Below, one piece after another: positions 9,464-17,731 of a stretch of DNA of 64,000 bases. Numbering within the stretch: the stretch's first letter is position 1; every line of letters starts with the position of its first letter. Both the position numbers and the translations under genes were made by a program. The notes under the pieces were generated by a model, which made no database searches, was not told the DNA's origin, and saw only the letters and a list, made by a program, of their open reading frames with translations. This DNA comes from TMP-86 sp046347195 (GTDB lineage Bacteria; Pseudomonadota; Gammaproteobacteria; Steroidobacterales; Steroidobacteraceae): contig JAXMGQ010000015.1 in the NCBI GenBank assembly GCA_046347195.1, positions 30,993-94,992 on the forward strand, written 5' to 3'.

Positions 9464-11054
9464 CCTAGGCTAAAGCTCTGCCGCGCAGTTGGTCAGGTTT
9501 GCCGCCTTTCAGGCTGGCCGACTGGCTGAGCGGATCAACCACTTGCATGCTGATGATGAGGCGGTTTTGGCGGTGCAGTGCCGACCTTGCCCTTTTCTCT
9601 TTGCGTTGAGCATCGGGTGTGATGTCGTTCGATGTTTCTGCGAGCGAGTACACGCAAGAAGGACGGCAAGCATACCGCTACTGGCGGTTGGTCGAGAACG
9701 TGCAGTGGCCGCTGAGTCACCCAACGGCACGGCGCGCAGCTCGGTGAACTCGATGCTGAAGGCCGTGTACGGGTTCGGGCGTTGGCACGCCATCTGATCG
9801 GCTCGCCCGAGCAGGGACAGCTCTTCGATGACGGGCATGCCGATGTTGCGGTGCCAGGCGTCTGAAGGGGATCCGGATTGAATGGGGCCGGCAGTTCGGG
9901 GATGTGTACCTGGCGCTCGCCTTTGTGGCGCGGGACGGGCCTGGAGGGGCTGTGCGAGAGCTTGTGGGCCAAGGCAAGGAGCGGGTCGGCTGGTCGAAGA
10001 TGATCTCGGTGCTGGTGGCGGCCCGATTGTGTGAGCCCTCCAGCGAGCTGCACATTGCCGAGGACTGCATCGGCGCACGGCGCTGTCGATCTGCAGCTGC
10101 CGGCCGAACAGGTGAACAAGATCGGTCACCGCGCGCTCGATGGTTCCTTGCCGCATGGCGCGGCGATCGAGGCACACCTGTCGCACCGGTGCGGGGAGCT
10201 GTTTTCGATCGATCACGAGGTGCTGCCGTACGATGTCACGAGCACCTGTTTCGAGGGCGAAGCAAAGGTACTGCGCTCGCCGCGCGCGGCTACTCGCGTG
10301 ATCACGGCCCCGACTGCAAGCAGGTGTGCATCGCCTGGTGGTGAGCTTGATGGGCTTCGCCGAAGCCACGAAGTATTCCCCGGCAACATTCAGCGTCAGA
10401 TCGGACGCAGGCCTTGCAGAAGAACTGGCGCGCCGCTGCACGCCAGCGCGAGGTCTCTCTCGTCGATGCCAACAGCCCGGCGGGTTTCCACCTCAACGTG
10501 AAGATCAGCCGCGGCGCCTTCGATGACTGGGCGAGGGTCTCCGAGGGCAGCTACGCGCTCAAACCAACGACGGATCGACGATGAAAGCTCTGGCGCGCCT
10601 ACATCCAGCTTGCTCTGGCGAAGCCGCCTGCGTGCAGGTGCTGAGCGAACTGTCGATTCGCCCGATCTGGCACCAGAGAGCCGAATGTCGAGTCACATCC
10701 TGGTGTGCTTCCTCGCCTCGTGTTGTGGAAACCCTTGAGCCCTGGCAGCGACGTGCCGGTTTCGGTGTTCCCGCGCACAGTGCTCGAGGAAATCCGGCGC
10801 ATCCGGTGCCACGATGCGTTCGCCGACCTTCCGCACGGCGAGATCCGCCTGCGCTGCGTGACGCAGCCCGATGAGCTTCAGTCACTTCTGTTCGAGCGGC
10901 TTGGCATCACACTGCCCAAGGCTTGCGCATCGACGACAACCTCCCCGATCGTGCCCAGCGCCTGATCCAACTCCTGCGCCGAAATGTAGCCGACTTTTCG
11001 GCAACCCATTGATCTGCCTACGCCCCACAGGTGGCATGATTCTGGCAACTTAGG
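9464..11054 (+). mobile_element. IS1634-type insertion sequence, right copy with internal deletion
   Basis: This second copy lies directly downstream of the first in the same orientation. It begins near CCTAGGCTAAAGCTCTGCC and ends with GGCAACTTAGG (complement CCTAAGTTGCC), matching the terminal repeat of the left copy. It is about 1.59 kb because some 405 bp of the transposase is absent: CCGGCAACAT joins straight to TCAGCGTCAGATCGG, joining positions equivalent to 8391 and 8797 of the left copy. Many further small indels distinguish the copies. Its right end touches the outer-membrane protein gene. Confidence 0.7.
9632..10965 (+). pseudogene. IS1634-family transposase, right copy, internally deleted and frameshifted
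   Basis: The amino end is in better frame than in the left copy (MFLRASTRKKDGK). LPYDVTSTCFEGEA marks the first catalytic region, with Tyr replaced by Cys. The segment holding the second catalytic Asp (IADRGMSS in the left copy) is removed by the 405 bp deletion. The carboxy end GEIRLRCVTQPDELQSLL is kept. It cannot encode an active transposase even if the small indels are errors. Confidence 0.75.
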
Positions 11055-11057
11055 CCA

Positions 11058-11844
11058 GAAGGCGATGCGGACGAACAGCTCGACCCTTGGTGTCGAGGTC
11101 GAAGAAGCCGCTCTCGGTGGTCTTGGTCGAGGAGAGCTTGGCGCGTTCCTTGTGATACCCCAGCCCCAGGGCGACATTCGCACGCCAGCGATACAGGGCG
11201 GACAGCTCGTAGAGCCCGAGTGAGCCATCGAGCTGGTCGATGCGCAGCGCTCGTGTACTGCACGACCGTCCAGGTAGAAGCGGCGGCTGATCGACCAGGC
11301 CGCGTCCAGGCTCAGGTAGGAAAGGGGCCGGCCTGGTCCTCGCGCTGGTCGATGCGCCGGTTGGCCGTTGCACGCGGGCCCGCGCGGAGAAGTCCAGCAG
11401 GTTCACGCCGAGGGTGCCCGCCAGCTCGAAACTGTCGCAGATGATGAAGGAATACCTTGTAGGCATGCCCAGCGCGCACGCTGAGCTGCGAGTCCACCGG
11501 ATCGCCGATCATGATCCTGGTTGCGGAAGGTGATGCCGGGCTTCTCGATGTTCTTGAAGCCATGGCGCTCGAGCGTGAGGTAGTCGAAGCGCAGCGGTGC
11601 CGTTCGCTCACGCGGATCATCGCCTGGAACTTCGGGTCCGTGCGGCTGTGGTCGAGGCGATCGCCTCCCAGTCGATGGCGTTCCTGCTCGTGGTGTCCAC
11701 GCGCAGGTTGGTCGAGGTGGAACTGCGCATCACGCCGAGCGTGATGCGCACGCGGTCCGTGGTCGGGCTCAGGTAGGGGCCGTCCGCGGCCCGTGCCAGG
11801 GGGGCGAGCAGCAGCAGCGCGGCGGCGCCGGTCCAACTCTTCAT
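11058..11844 (-). pseudogene. Outer-membrane beta-barrel protein, frameshifted, 3' end met by IS
   Basis: A signal peptide (MKSWTGAAALLLLAPLARA) is followed by barrel-like strands: DRVRITLGVMRSSTSTNLRV, DPKFQAMIRVSERHR, MIGDPVDSQLSVRAG, FELAGTLGVNLLDFSARARV, LDGSLGLYELSALYRWRANV and ALGLGYHKERA. The last strand, VELFVRIAF, ends in the aromatic residue typical of barrel proteins. Immediately afterwards the terminal repeat of the right IS begins, so no native stop codon is seen. Frames change several times (near 11640, 11480 and 11080). The ATG overlaps the stop of glpD (ATGA). It is the last gene of the glycerophosphodiesterase-glpD operon; a link to glycerol-phosphate uptake is only inference. 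Confidence 0.6.
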
Positions 11845-13019
11845 TCGTGACCCTCGTCAACGGCAGTTTCGGCGCCCGCAGGCTGCGCCGGCGCGGCAGG
11901 GAGGTTTCGACCCGTTCCATGACCTGGCCCGCGGTGGCGCGCCAGGCGGTCAGTTTCCCGCCAAAGATGCTCAGCGCGCGTGGACACTGGTCACGGTCGG
12001 TGATCAGCATGGTTTCACGGGAACGTCCGAAAGCCTTGCCGTCGCCGGCTGGCAACACCCGAAGGCCCGCGAATCGTCCCGTGATGTCGGCGCGCGTCAG
12101 CGCCTTCAGGGCGGGGAAATAGGCGCCGGCCACCTCCAGGAGGTATTGCTCTTCCTCGGGCAGGGGCCGCACCTGGTCGGGCTCACCGCGGAATTCGGTC
12201 TCGGTGGTGCCGATCAGGGTCTGTCCGTGCCAGGGCATGATGAATATGGCGCCGGTCCGTGGGCGCCCTTGACATAGCAATGCCGGCGGTGGTGGCCACC
12301 GGGACGATGATGTGGGTGCCCTGCACCAGGTCAACCCGCGGCACCGGTGTCGCGGGCCGGATGTCGCGGGCCACGTGCGTCGCCCAGGGGCCCGCCGCGT
12401 TCACGAGCACCCGGGCGCGGCATTCGCGCATGGAGGTTCCTTCCTCGTAGTTGACCAGCACGCCGGCCTCCTCGAGCTGCGCGCGCACGAAGCTCGCCGG
12501 CATCGCGAGCTTGGCGCCCAGGGATTGCGCCGAGGCCACCACCGCGCGGGTCAGCTCCGCATCGTCGGTCTGTGCATCGTGATAGCGGATCACCGCCTGC
12601 AGCTCGCGGGTATCGAGCCCGTCGAGCGCGGACCATTGCGAGCGCGGCACGCTGCCGAAGGAAGTGCCCTCGCCGAAGCCACCGAGCAGGGCGTAGGCGA
12701 ACAGGCCCAGGCGCAACTGCCAGGGACGTCGACGCGTGTGTGGATACACCGGGATGTAGAAGGGCTTGAGTTCGACGAGCTCGCGCGCGATGCGCAGCAT
12801 CACCGAGCGCTCGTGCAGGCTCTCGCGCACCAGGCGGAACTGGCCGGACTCGAGGTAGCGCAATCCGCCATGGATGAGCTTGCTCGAGCGGCTGGAGGTG
12901 CCGCTGGCGAGGCCGCGCCGCTCGATCAGCAGCGCGCTGTGGCCGGCTGCCGCGGCCGCCTGCAGCACGCCGGCGCCGTGGATGCCGCCACCCACGACCA
13001 CGACGTCGAACTCGTTCAT
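11841..13019 (-). pseudogene. glpD: FAD-dependent glycerol-3-phosphate dehydrogenase, two apparent frameshifts
   Basis: The enzyme oxidises glycerol 3-phosphate to dihydroxyacetone phosphate, passing electrons to quinone at the membrane. The amino end has the FAD-binding VVVGGGIHGAGVLQ, then LIERRGLASGTSSRSSKL and HGGLRYLESG. Further on are VLVNAAGPWA, the substrate-domain motif MPWHGQTLIGTTETEF, and GRFAGLRVL with FGGKLTAWR. A frameshift at about 12270 splits the two halves, and another near 11880 is needed to reach the TGA at 11841 that overlaps the next ATG. The corrected length is about 390 residues, short of the roughly 500 of E. coli GlpD, so the carboxy-terminal domain is absent. The start overlaps the upstream glycerophosphodiesterase stop (ATGA). 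Confidence 0.75.
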
Positions 13020-13816
13020 CCCCCGTCCCCGCGGGACAGGTCGCGAAGCAGGGAGCGCACCGCCGAGGTCATCACGAAGGCCGCGCCGCGCCCGGCGACA
13101 GCTTGCGCATCGGCTGCGGTGTCGATATCGAACACCACCCAGTGCCAGGGACCGCGCCACAGCCGGCCGGCGGAGGGCGCCAACCGGCGCTGCTCGCAGA
13201 CGAGGTAATCGGGCCGCAGCGCCTCGTACTTGAGGCGCGAGCGGTCATCGTATTCCTCCAGCACCCAGCCCACGGCCACGGCGCCGGCGTGCCGGCAGGT
13301 GTGCATCGCGGGAAGATCGGTGCTGATCAGCACGCAGCGATCGCGCACCGGACGCAGCACCTCCATGACCCGGTTCACGACGATGGCGGTGCCGAATTGC
13401 CGAAGCGATGCCCGCCTGAGCTCCACGAATGCGGTGACCTGCGGATGCGCGGCCAGGAGTTCGGTGGCCTGTTCCAGCGAGGGAATGCAGATGTCGCTGA
13501 AGCGGTCATCGAAGCGTGAACGCTCCGCCGCCTCGGTTTGGCGCAGTTCGCGGGCGGACATCTCGAACACGGACTCGGGCCGGCCGGCCGTGCGGACCAG
13601 CGTGTCGTCGTGGAACACGAAGGGCACCTCGTCGCTGGAGAGCTGCACGTCGAACTGCACGAAATCCAGGCCCAGCTCGATGGCGGAACGGAGTGAGGCG
13701 ATGGTGTTCTCGGGGAATTCGCGTGCATTGCCGCGATGCGCGATCAGCGTCGGGAACGTGCGTACGCTGCGCATGTCCCTGGCATCGCCACCGCCTTGTG
13801 CCGGATTCACAGCCAT
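13016..13816 (-). CDS. Glycerophosphodiester phosphodiesterase
   Basis: This enzyme hydrolyses glycerophosphodiesters to glycerol 3-phosphate and an alcohol. The GDPD signature is clear: LIAHRGNAREFPENT, FVQFDVQLSSDEVPFVFHDD with the metal-binding and catalytic His residues, and a TIM-barrel remainder with VTAFVELRR, VGWVLEEYD and VVFDIDTAADA. At 266 residues without a signal peptide it is a typical cytoplasmic member. A later ATG at 13774 (MRSVRTFPTL) could be the true start. It overlaps glpD by four bases, so its product feeds the next enzyme directly. A second, different member is at 24997. Confidence 0.88.
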   Translation of the reverse strand: MAVNPAQGGGDARDMRSVRTFPTLIAHRGNAREFPENTIASLRSAIELGLDFVQFDVQLSSDEVPFVFHDDTLVRTAGRPESVFEMSARELRQTEAAERSRFDDRFSDICIPSLEQATELLAAHPQVTAFVELRRASLRQFGTAIVVNRVMEVLRPVRDRCVLISTDLPAMHTCRHAGAVAVGWVLEEYDDRSRLKYEALRPDYLVCEQRRLAPSAGRLWRGPWHWVVFDIDTAADAQAVAGRGAAFVMTSAVRSLLRDLSRGDGG

Positions 13817-13855
13817 CTTCAGTCCCGCATTGTAGGGGACTTGGAGCCGGCCGGC

Positions 13856-14281
13856 TCAATCCTCGTTGCGCTTTTCCTCGAACTGCTGGACCGGCGCCCC
13901 GGAGGTGGTGATGATCTCGCCGTCCACCACCGCACCCATCGCGATGGCGATCGAACTGGCGCTCACCTTGCCATGGATCACGGCGGTGTAGCCGATCTCC
14001 AGCCTGCCGGCGACGATCAGGCTCCCGGTGAGCTTGCCCGCCACCACGGCCTGCTCGGCATGCACATCGCCGGTCCAGCTCGCCGAGGCGGCGATGTTGA
14101 GGCTGCCCTTGATGTCGCCGTCGCCGCGGACCTCGCCGTAGACCACGAAGGTGCCCTTGCCACGAACGTCACCGACGAAGCTGGTGTCTGCGCCGAGCAC
14201 CGTGGGCGTGCCCGCGACGCGGTCGACGAAGCGGCGGTTCAGGTGCAGCGGCCTGGGTTCGGTCTTCGGAACGGCGCTCAT
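13856..14281 (-). CDS. Bactofilin (polymer-forming cytoskeletal protein)
   Basis: This 141-residue protein has the bactofilin core of short repeated beta-helix turns: TSFVGDVRGKGTFVVYGEV, GDGDIKGSLNIAASASWTGD, VVAGKLTGSLIVAGRLEI and GAVVDGEIIT. Bactofilins polymerise without nucleotide at the membrane and scaffold cell-wall enzymes or other cell-shape factors. Unstructured tails of about 20 residues flank the core. It lies 39 bp upstream of the glycerophosphodiesterase on the same strand and diverges from the SPOR lipoprotein gene, another cell-wall-linked product. Confidence 0.88.
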   Translation of the reverse strand: MSAVPKTEPRPLHLNRRFVDRVAGTPTVLGADTSFVGDVRGKGTFVVYGEVRGDGDIKGSLNIAASASWTGDVHAEQAVVAGKLTGSLIVAGRLEIGYTAVIHGKVSASSIAIAMGAVVDGEIITTSGAPVQQFEEKRNED

Positions 14282-14421
14282 GCAGGAGACCTTGTGAGGG
14301 AGCCGGGCGGGACTTTACTCATTCTCCGACTGAGTGATCTGTGATGCGCTGAGCGCTTCTTTAGGAGCGGGAGAAAATGTTAAGTACAATGGCGCGATTC
14401 GATGAAACTGCAGGAGTACGC

Positions 14422-15225
14422 GTGAAGATTCTCTCCCCCGGGACGAAGTGGCCACTGGTGATGATTGCCCTCGCCGTGCTCTGCGCCGGCTGCAGCCGGC
14501 AGCAAAGCGACTGGGACAAGGCCCGCACCGCGAACACCCTCGAGTCCTACGAGCAGTTCGTGAAGAACTACCCGAGCGGTGACTTCACCGCACAGGCCCA
14601 GGCCCGCATCAAGGAACTGGAGGAAGAGCGCGACTGGCAGAAGGCGCGCGACGCCGATTCCCCGGAAGCCTACCAGGCCTTCCTCAAGCAATATCCGGAA
14701 GGGAAGTGGACCGAGGAAGCCCGCATCCGCATCGAGAACTTCTCGCTCGCCCAGACCCCGTCCGGTACCCCAACGGGTACCCCGACGGGTACCCCGACGG
14801 GTACCCCAACGGGTGCCCCAACGGGTACGCCGGGCGCGACCGATGCCGCGGAAAAGCCGGCGGCCACGGCACCGAAGCCGGCTGCCGCCAAGGCCGCGCC
14901 GGCCACCCAGTCCTCGCATGCGGGATCGGCCACGAAGCATGCCGGCAGCAAGGCCGACCACGCCTCGTCCTCCGGCAGCGGGCACTACCTGGTGCAGCTC
15001 GGCGCGTTCAGCGCCGGCAAGGCGGCCGCCGAACAGGGCTGGACCCACATCAGCGGCACGCATGCCTCGCTGTTCAAGGGCGTGAGCCATCGCGTCGTCA
15101 CGGCAAAGGGCCCGAAGGGGAGTCTCTTCAAGCTGCAGGCCACCGGCCTGTCCCGCTCGCAGGCGCATTCGCTGTGCGCCGCACTGAAGGCCAAGAAACA
15201 GTCCTGCATCGTCATCGCACCGTGA
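14422..15225 (+). CDS. SPOR-domain lipoprotein
   Basis: A GTG start at 14422 is chosen because AGGAG lies five bases upstream and a lipoprotein signal follows at once (MIALAVLCAGC, modified Cys). Two repeats resembling tetratricopeptide-type units follow (DWDKARTANTLESYEQFVKN and DWQKARDADSPEAYQAFLKQ), then a Gly-Thr-Pro-Thr linker from a 12-bp DNA repeat and an Ala/Lys-rich stretch. The carboxy end is a SPOR domain (SGHYLVQLGAFSAGKAA to SLCAALKAKKQSCIVI). SPOR domains bind denuded peptidoglycan glycans, often at the division site, so a periplasmic wall-associated lipoprotein is likely. The gene opposes the bactofilin gene. Confidence 0.85.
   Translation: MKILSPGTKWPLVMIALAVLCAGCSRQQSDWDKARTANTLESYEQFVKNYPSGDFTAQAQARIKELEEERDWQKARDADSPEAYQAFLKQYPEGKWTEEARIRIENFSLAQTPSGTPTGTPTGTPTGTPTGAPTGTPGATDAAEKPAATAPKPAAAKAAPATQSSHAGSATKHAGSKADHASSSGSGHYLVQLGAFSAGKAAAEQGWTHISGTHASLFKGVSHRVVTAKGPKGSLFKLQATGLSRSQAHSLCAALKAKKQSCIVIAP
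14764..14835 (+). repeat. 12-bp in-frame tandem repeat encoding Gly-Thr-Pro-Thr
   Basis: Five near-identical units of GGTACCCCAACG type (with A/G and A/G variants) occupy 14764-14823, followed by a diverged sixth. Each encodes GTPT, once GAPT. The unit length is a multiple of three, so expansion or contraction would change linker length without breaking the frame between the amino-terminal repeats and the SPOR domain. Confidence 0.95.
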
Positions 15226-15300
15226 ATCTCGTCACGGATTTCCGGCCCGGGGGCTACCTCCCGGACGAGTGACGCCCGCAGGCGACGCCTCCACGGGCGG

Positions 15301-15331
15301 GTGACGCAAACGATCCTGCAGTTTGCGTCAC
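15301..15331. promoter_or_regulatory. Perfect 11-bp inverted repeat
   Basis: GTGACGCAAAC and GTTTGCGTCAC flank a nine-base spacer downstream of the SPOR lipoprotein gene. There is no T-tract immediately after it, so it is a weak terminator candidate; it could equally be a dimer-protein operator or a factor-dependent terminator. The surrounding 250 bp up to the end of ptrB contain no gene. Confidence 0.6.
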
Positions 15332-15476
15332 TTGTGACACTTCTTGTCAGCGCTGCGGGCCAACCCGGGCCGTGTTTGGCCGATTCGGTGCCGGCCGGCG
15401 CCTGGCACGGCTCTTGCTCCTGACTTCCGTGGCGGGCCTGGCTCTTCCCCCCGGGTTTTGGCCCCGCCTGTTTCTC

Positions 15477-17624
15477 CTAGGGTCTGACATTGGCGTCGCG
15501 AATCCTTCCCCGGTTCGCGACGCCTTTTTTTTCCACGATCCCGGCCACCGCGAGCAGGAATGCATACTCGCGCGCGATGTCCCGATACCGCTCGAAACGC
15601 CCCGACTTGCCGCCGTGCCCGGCACGCAGGTCCACGTGCAGCAGGATGGGCGCCGTGCCCAGCCGCCGCTCCAGCAGTCGCGCCACCCATTTCGCCGGCT
15701 CGAAGTACTGCACCTGGCTGTCCCATAGCCCGGTGGTCACGTACATGGCCGGATACTCGTGCGCGCCGACGTTGTCGTACGGCGAGTAGGAGAGCATGTA
15801 TTCGTAGGTCTCGCGGCGCGCCGGGTCTCCCCATTCATCGTATTCGTTGGTGGTGAGCGGCAGGCTCTGGTCGAGCATGGTCGTCACCACGTCCACGAAT
15901 GGCACCTGCGCGATGATCCCTCGATAGGCCCGAGGCGCGAGGTTCGCCACGGCACCCACGAGCAGGCCACCCGCGCTGCCGCCCATGGCGAACACTCGAT
16001 CCGGCGAGGCCACCCGCTGCGCAACGAGATGCCGGGTCACGTCGATGAAATCCTGGAAGCTGTTCTTCTTGTTCAGCAGCCGGCCGCCTTCGTACCAGGC
16101 GCGTCCCAGTTCCTGTCCGCCGCGCACATGCGCGAGGGCGAACACGAAACCGCGATCCAGCAGTGAGAGACGGGCCGAGGAAAAGCCCGGGTCCAGCGAG
16201 TGTCCATAGGCGCCGTATCCGTACTGCAGGAGCGGCGCGCTGCCATCCAGGGGCGTGTCGCGCCGGTAGACCAGGGTGACGGGCACCTGCGCACCGTCAC
16301 GGGCGGGCGCGCGGATGAAACGGGCGGCATAGTGCCCCGGCTCGTAACCACCGAGCACCCGGTCCTGCTTCAGGAGGGTGCGCTGCTTCGTCGCCAGGTC
16401 GAAATCGAAGACGCTGGGCGGCGTGATGGGCGAGGTGTAGCCGTAGCGCAGGACATCGGAGTGCGGGTCGGTGTTCGTGCCCAGCGACATGGTGTAGGCC
16501 GGTTCGTCCGCCTGCACGAAGAAGCCGGAGGAAGCGCCTGCGCTGCCGGTGTCCAGCAGGGAGCGCACGCGCAGGCGGCGCAGGCCATCCGAGCGTTCGG
16601 AGATCGCGATGTACGAGCGCAGCACCTCGAAGTCATGGATGAACACCTCCGGGTGGTGCGGTTGCAGCTCGCGCCAGCTGGTCCGATCGGCGACCGATCC
16701 CATCGGTGCGCGCACCAGCCGGAAGTTGGGCGCCTGCCAGTTGCTGCGCAGGATGAACTCGCCGCCCCAGTGCTCCACCTGGTACTCATGCTCGCGTTCA
16801 CGCGGCAACACCGTCCTGAAGGAAAGGGTGTCATCCACAGCCGGCGCCCAGCGCCACTCCGAGGACAGCGTGCTCTCCATGCCGATCAGCACGAGCGCAT
16901 CGGACTTGGTGCGGGCCACCGTGGTGTAGAACGAGGGATCGGTCTGCTCGAACACACAGGCATCGCCGGCGGCCGGCGTGCCCAGCCGATGACGGCGCAC
17001 GTACAGCCCCAGCAGGGTCTTCGGATCCTTCTCCACGTACAGGAAGCTGCGCGAGTCGCCCAGCCAGGCGATGTCCGCCTCGACGTTCACGAGGGTGTCC
17101 GGGAGCAGCGTGCCGTCCTCGAGATCCTTGAGCCGCAGCACGTATTCGCGCCGGCCGACGCTGTCCTCGCACCAGGCGAGGAAGCGCGTATCGGGCGAGA
17201 CCTCCAGGGCGCCCACCTCGAAGAAGGCATGCCCGCGGGCGAGTTCATTGACATCGAGCAGCACCTGCTCGGGCGCCTCCAGCGTGCCGCGCCGGCGCGC
17301 GTACACCGGGTACTCATGGCCGGCGGTATACCGGGCGTAGTACCAGTAGCCGTTCTTGAGGTAGGGAACGCTGCTGTCGTCCTGTTGCAGCCGCGCGATG
17401 ATCTCCCGGTACAGACGCCGCTCGCGGGCTCCCCGGTCCTTGAACCAGCGGGCGGTGTAGCGGTTGTGGGCCCGCAGGTAGGCGAGCACCTCGCGATCGC
17501 GGCGCGAGTCATCGCGCATCCAGTAGTACGGGTCGGACCGGTCGCCGTGAGGCGAATGAATCTCATGCTCACGCCGGGCGGCGACCGGCTGGCTCGGCGG
17601 GGCGGATTCAGGAATTCTGGACAT
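15477..17624 (-). CDS. ptrB: Oligopeptidase B (prolyl oligopeptidase family, S9A)
   Basis: This 715-residue serine peptidase cleaves after Arg/Lys in short peptides. The amino-terminal part carries DPYYWMRDD and a seven-bladed propeller region; the catalytic domain starts near residue 420. Catalytic residues are visible: Ser in MGGSAGGLLVGA (about 547), Asp in TGLWDSQVQYF (about 635) and His in RAGHGGKSGRF (about 671). There is no signal peptide, so it is probably cytoplasmic. The ATG at 17624 is chosen. The last 15-20 residues (after LAVAGIVEKK) are encoded by a terminator hairpin, so the original stop may have been nearer the conserved end. It diverges from the CBS gene. Confidence 0.93.
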   Translation of the reverse strand: MSRIPESAPPSQPVAARREHEIHSPHGDRSDPYYWMRDDSRRDREVLAYLRAHNRYTARWFKDRGARERRLYREIIARLQQDDSSVPYLKNGYWYYARYTAGHEYPVYARRRGTLEAPEQVLLDVNELARGHAFFEVGALEVSPDTRFLAWCEDSVGRREYVLRLKDLEDGTLLPDTLVNVEADIAWLGDSRSFLYVEKDPKTLLGLYVRRHRLGTPAAGDACVFEQTDPSFYTTVARTKSDALVLIGMESTLSSEWRWAPAVDDTLSFRTVLPREREHEYQVEHWGGEFILRSNWQAPNFRLVRAPMGSVADRTSWRELQPHHPEVFIHDFEVLRSYIAISERSDGLRRLRVRSLLDTGSAGASSGFFVQADEPAYTMSLGTNTDPHSDVLRYGYTSPITPPSVFDFDLATKQRTLLKQDRVLGGYEPGHYAARFIRAPARDGAQVPVTLVYRRDTPLDGSAPLLQYGYGAYGHSLDPGFSSARLSLLDRGFVFALAHVRGGQELGRAWYEGGRLLNKKNSFQDFIDVTRHLVAQRVASPDRVFAMGGSAGGLLVGAVANLAPRAYRGIIAQVPFVDVVTTMLDQSLPLTTNEYDEWGDPARRETYEYMLSYSPYDNVGAHEYPAMYVTTGLWDSQVQYFEPAKWVARLLERRLGTAPILLHVDLRAGHGGKSGRFERYRDIAREYAFLLAVAGIVEKKGVANRGRIRDANVRP
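15492..15532 (+). terminator. Intrinsic terminator overlapping the 3' end of ptrB
   Basis: GGCGTCGCGAA pairs perfectly with TTCGCGACGCC across an 11-base loop, followed by eight T residues on the plus strand. It would end transcripts coming from the SPOR lipoprotein gene. On the opposite strand the same bases are the last codons of ptrB. Confidence 0.85.
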
Positions 17625-17731
17625 CAATTCTGGGCATCGGATTGACGTATGGCGCGGATGAGCGCCAGTATAGTCGGGAGCGGCACGTGAGAAGGCCGCG
17701 CAACGGGAATGCGGGATACGGGAGTTCAGTC

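Larger units (their letters stand above)
7466..9465 (+). mobile_element. IS1634-type insertion sequence, left copy
   Basis: This is the first of two head-to-tail copies. The left end reads CCTAGCTCAAGTTGCGCAG. The right end reads GCGCAACCTAGG, whose complement begins CCTAGGTTGCGC, giving an imperfect terminal inverted repeat. Subterminal sequence before the transposase (CACTTGCAT, GATGAGGCGGTTTTGGCGG) is shared with the right copy. A target duplication could not be identified. The copy is about 2.0 kb and keeps the whole transposase region, though the reading frame is interrupted repeatedly. It abuts the right copy at about 9465. Confidence 0.7.

Noticed and set aside
7466..11054. Prophage or composite transposon carrying cargo
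   Set aside because: Only transposase remnants are present between the terminal repeats, with no cargo or phage genes.
14764..14835. CRISPR-like array
   Set aside because: Units are 12 bp without spacers and encode GTPT in frame.
16200..17645. Long plus-strand open frame (481 codons) opposite ptrB
   Set aside because: It has no family motifs and mirrors the coding strand of a certain enzyme. Such shadows are expected at high GC.
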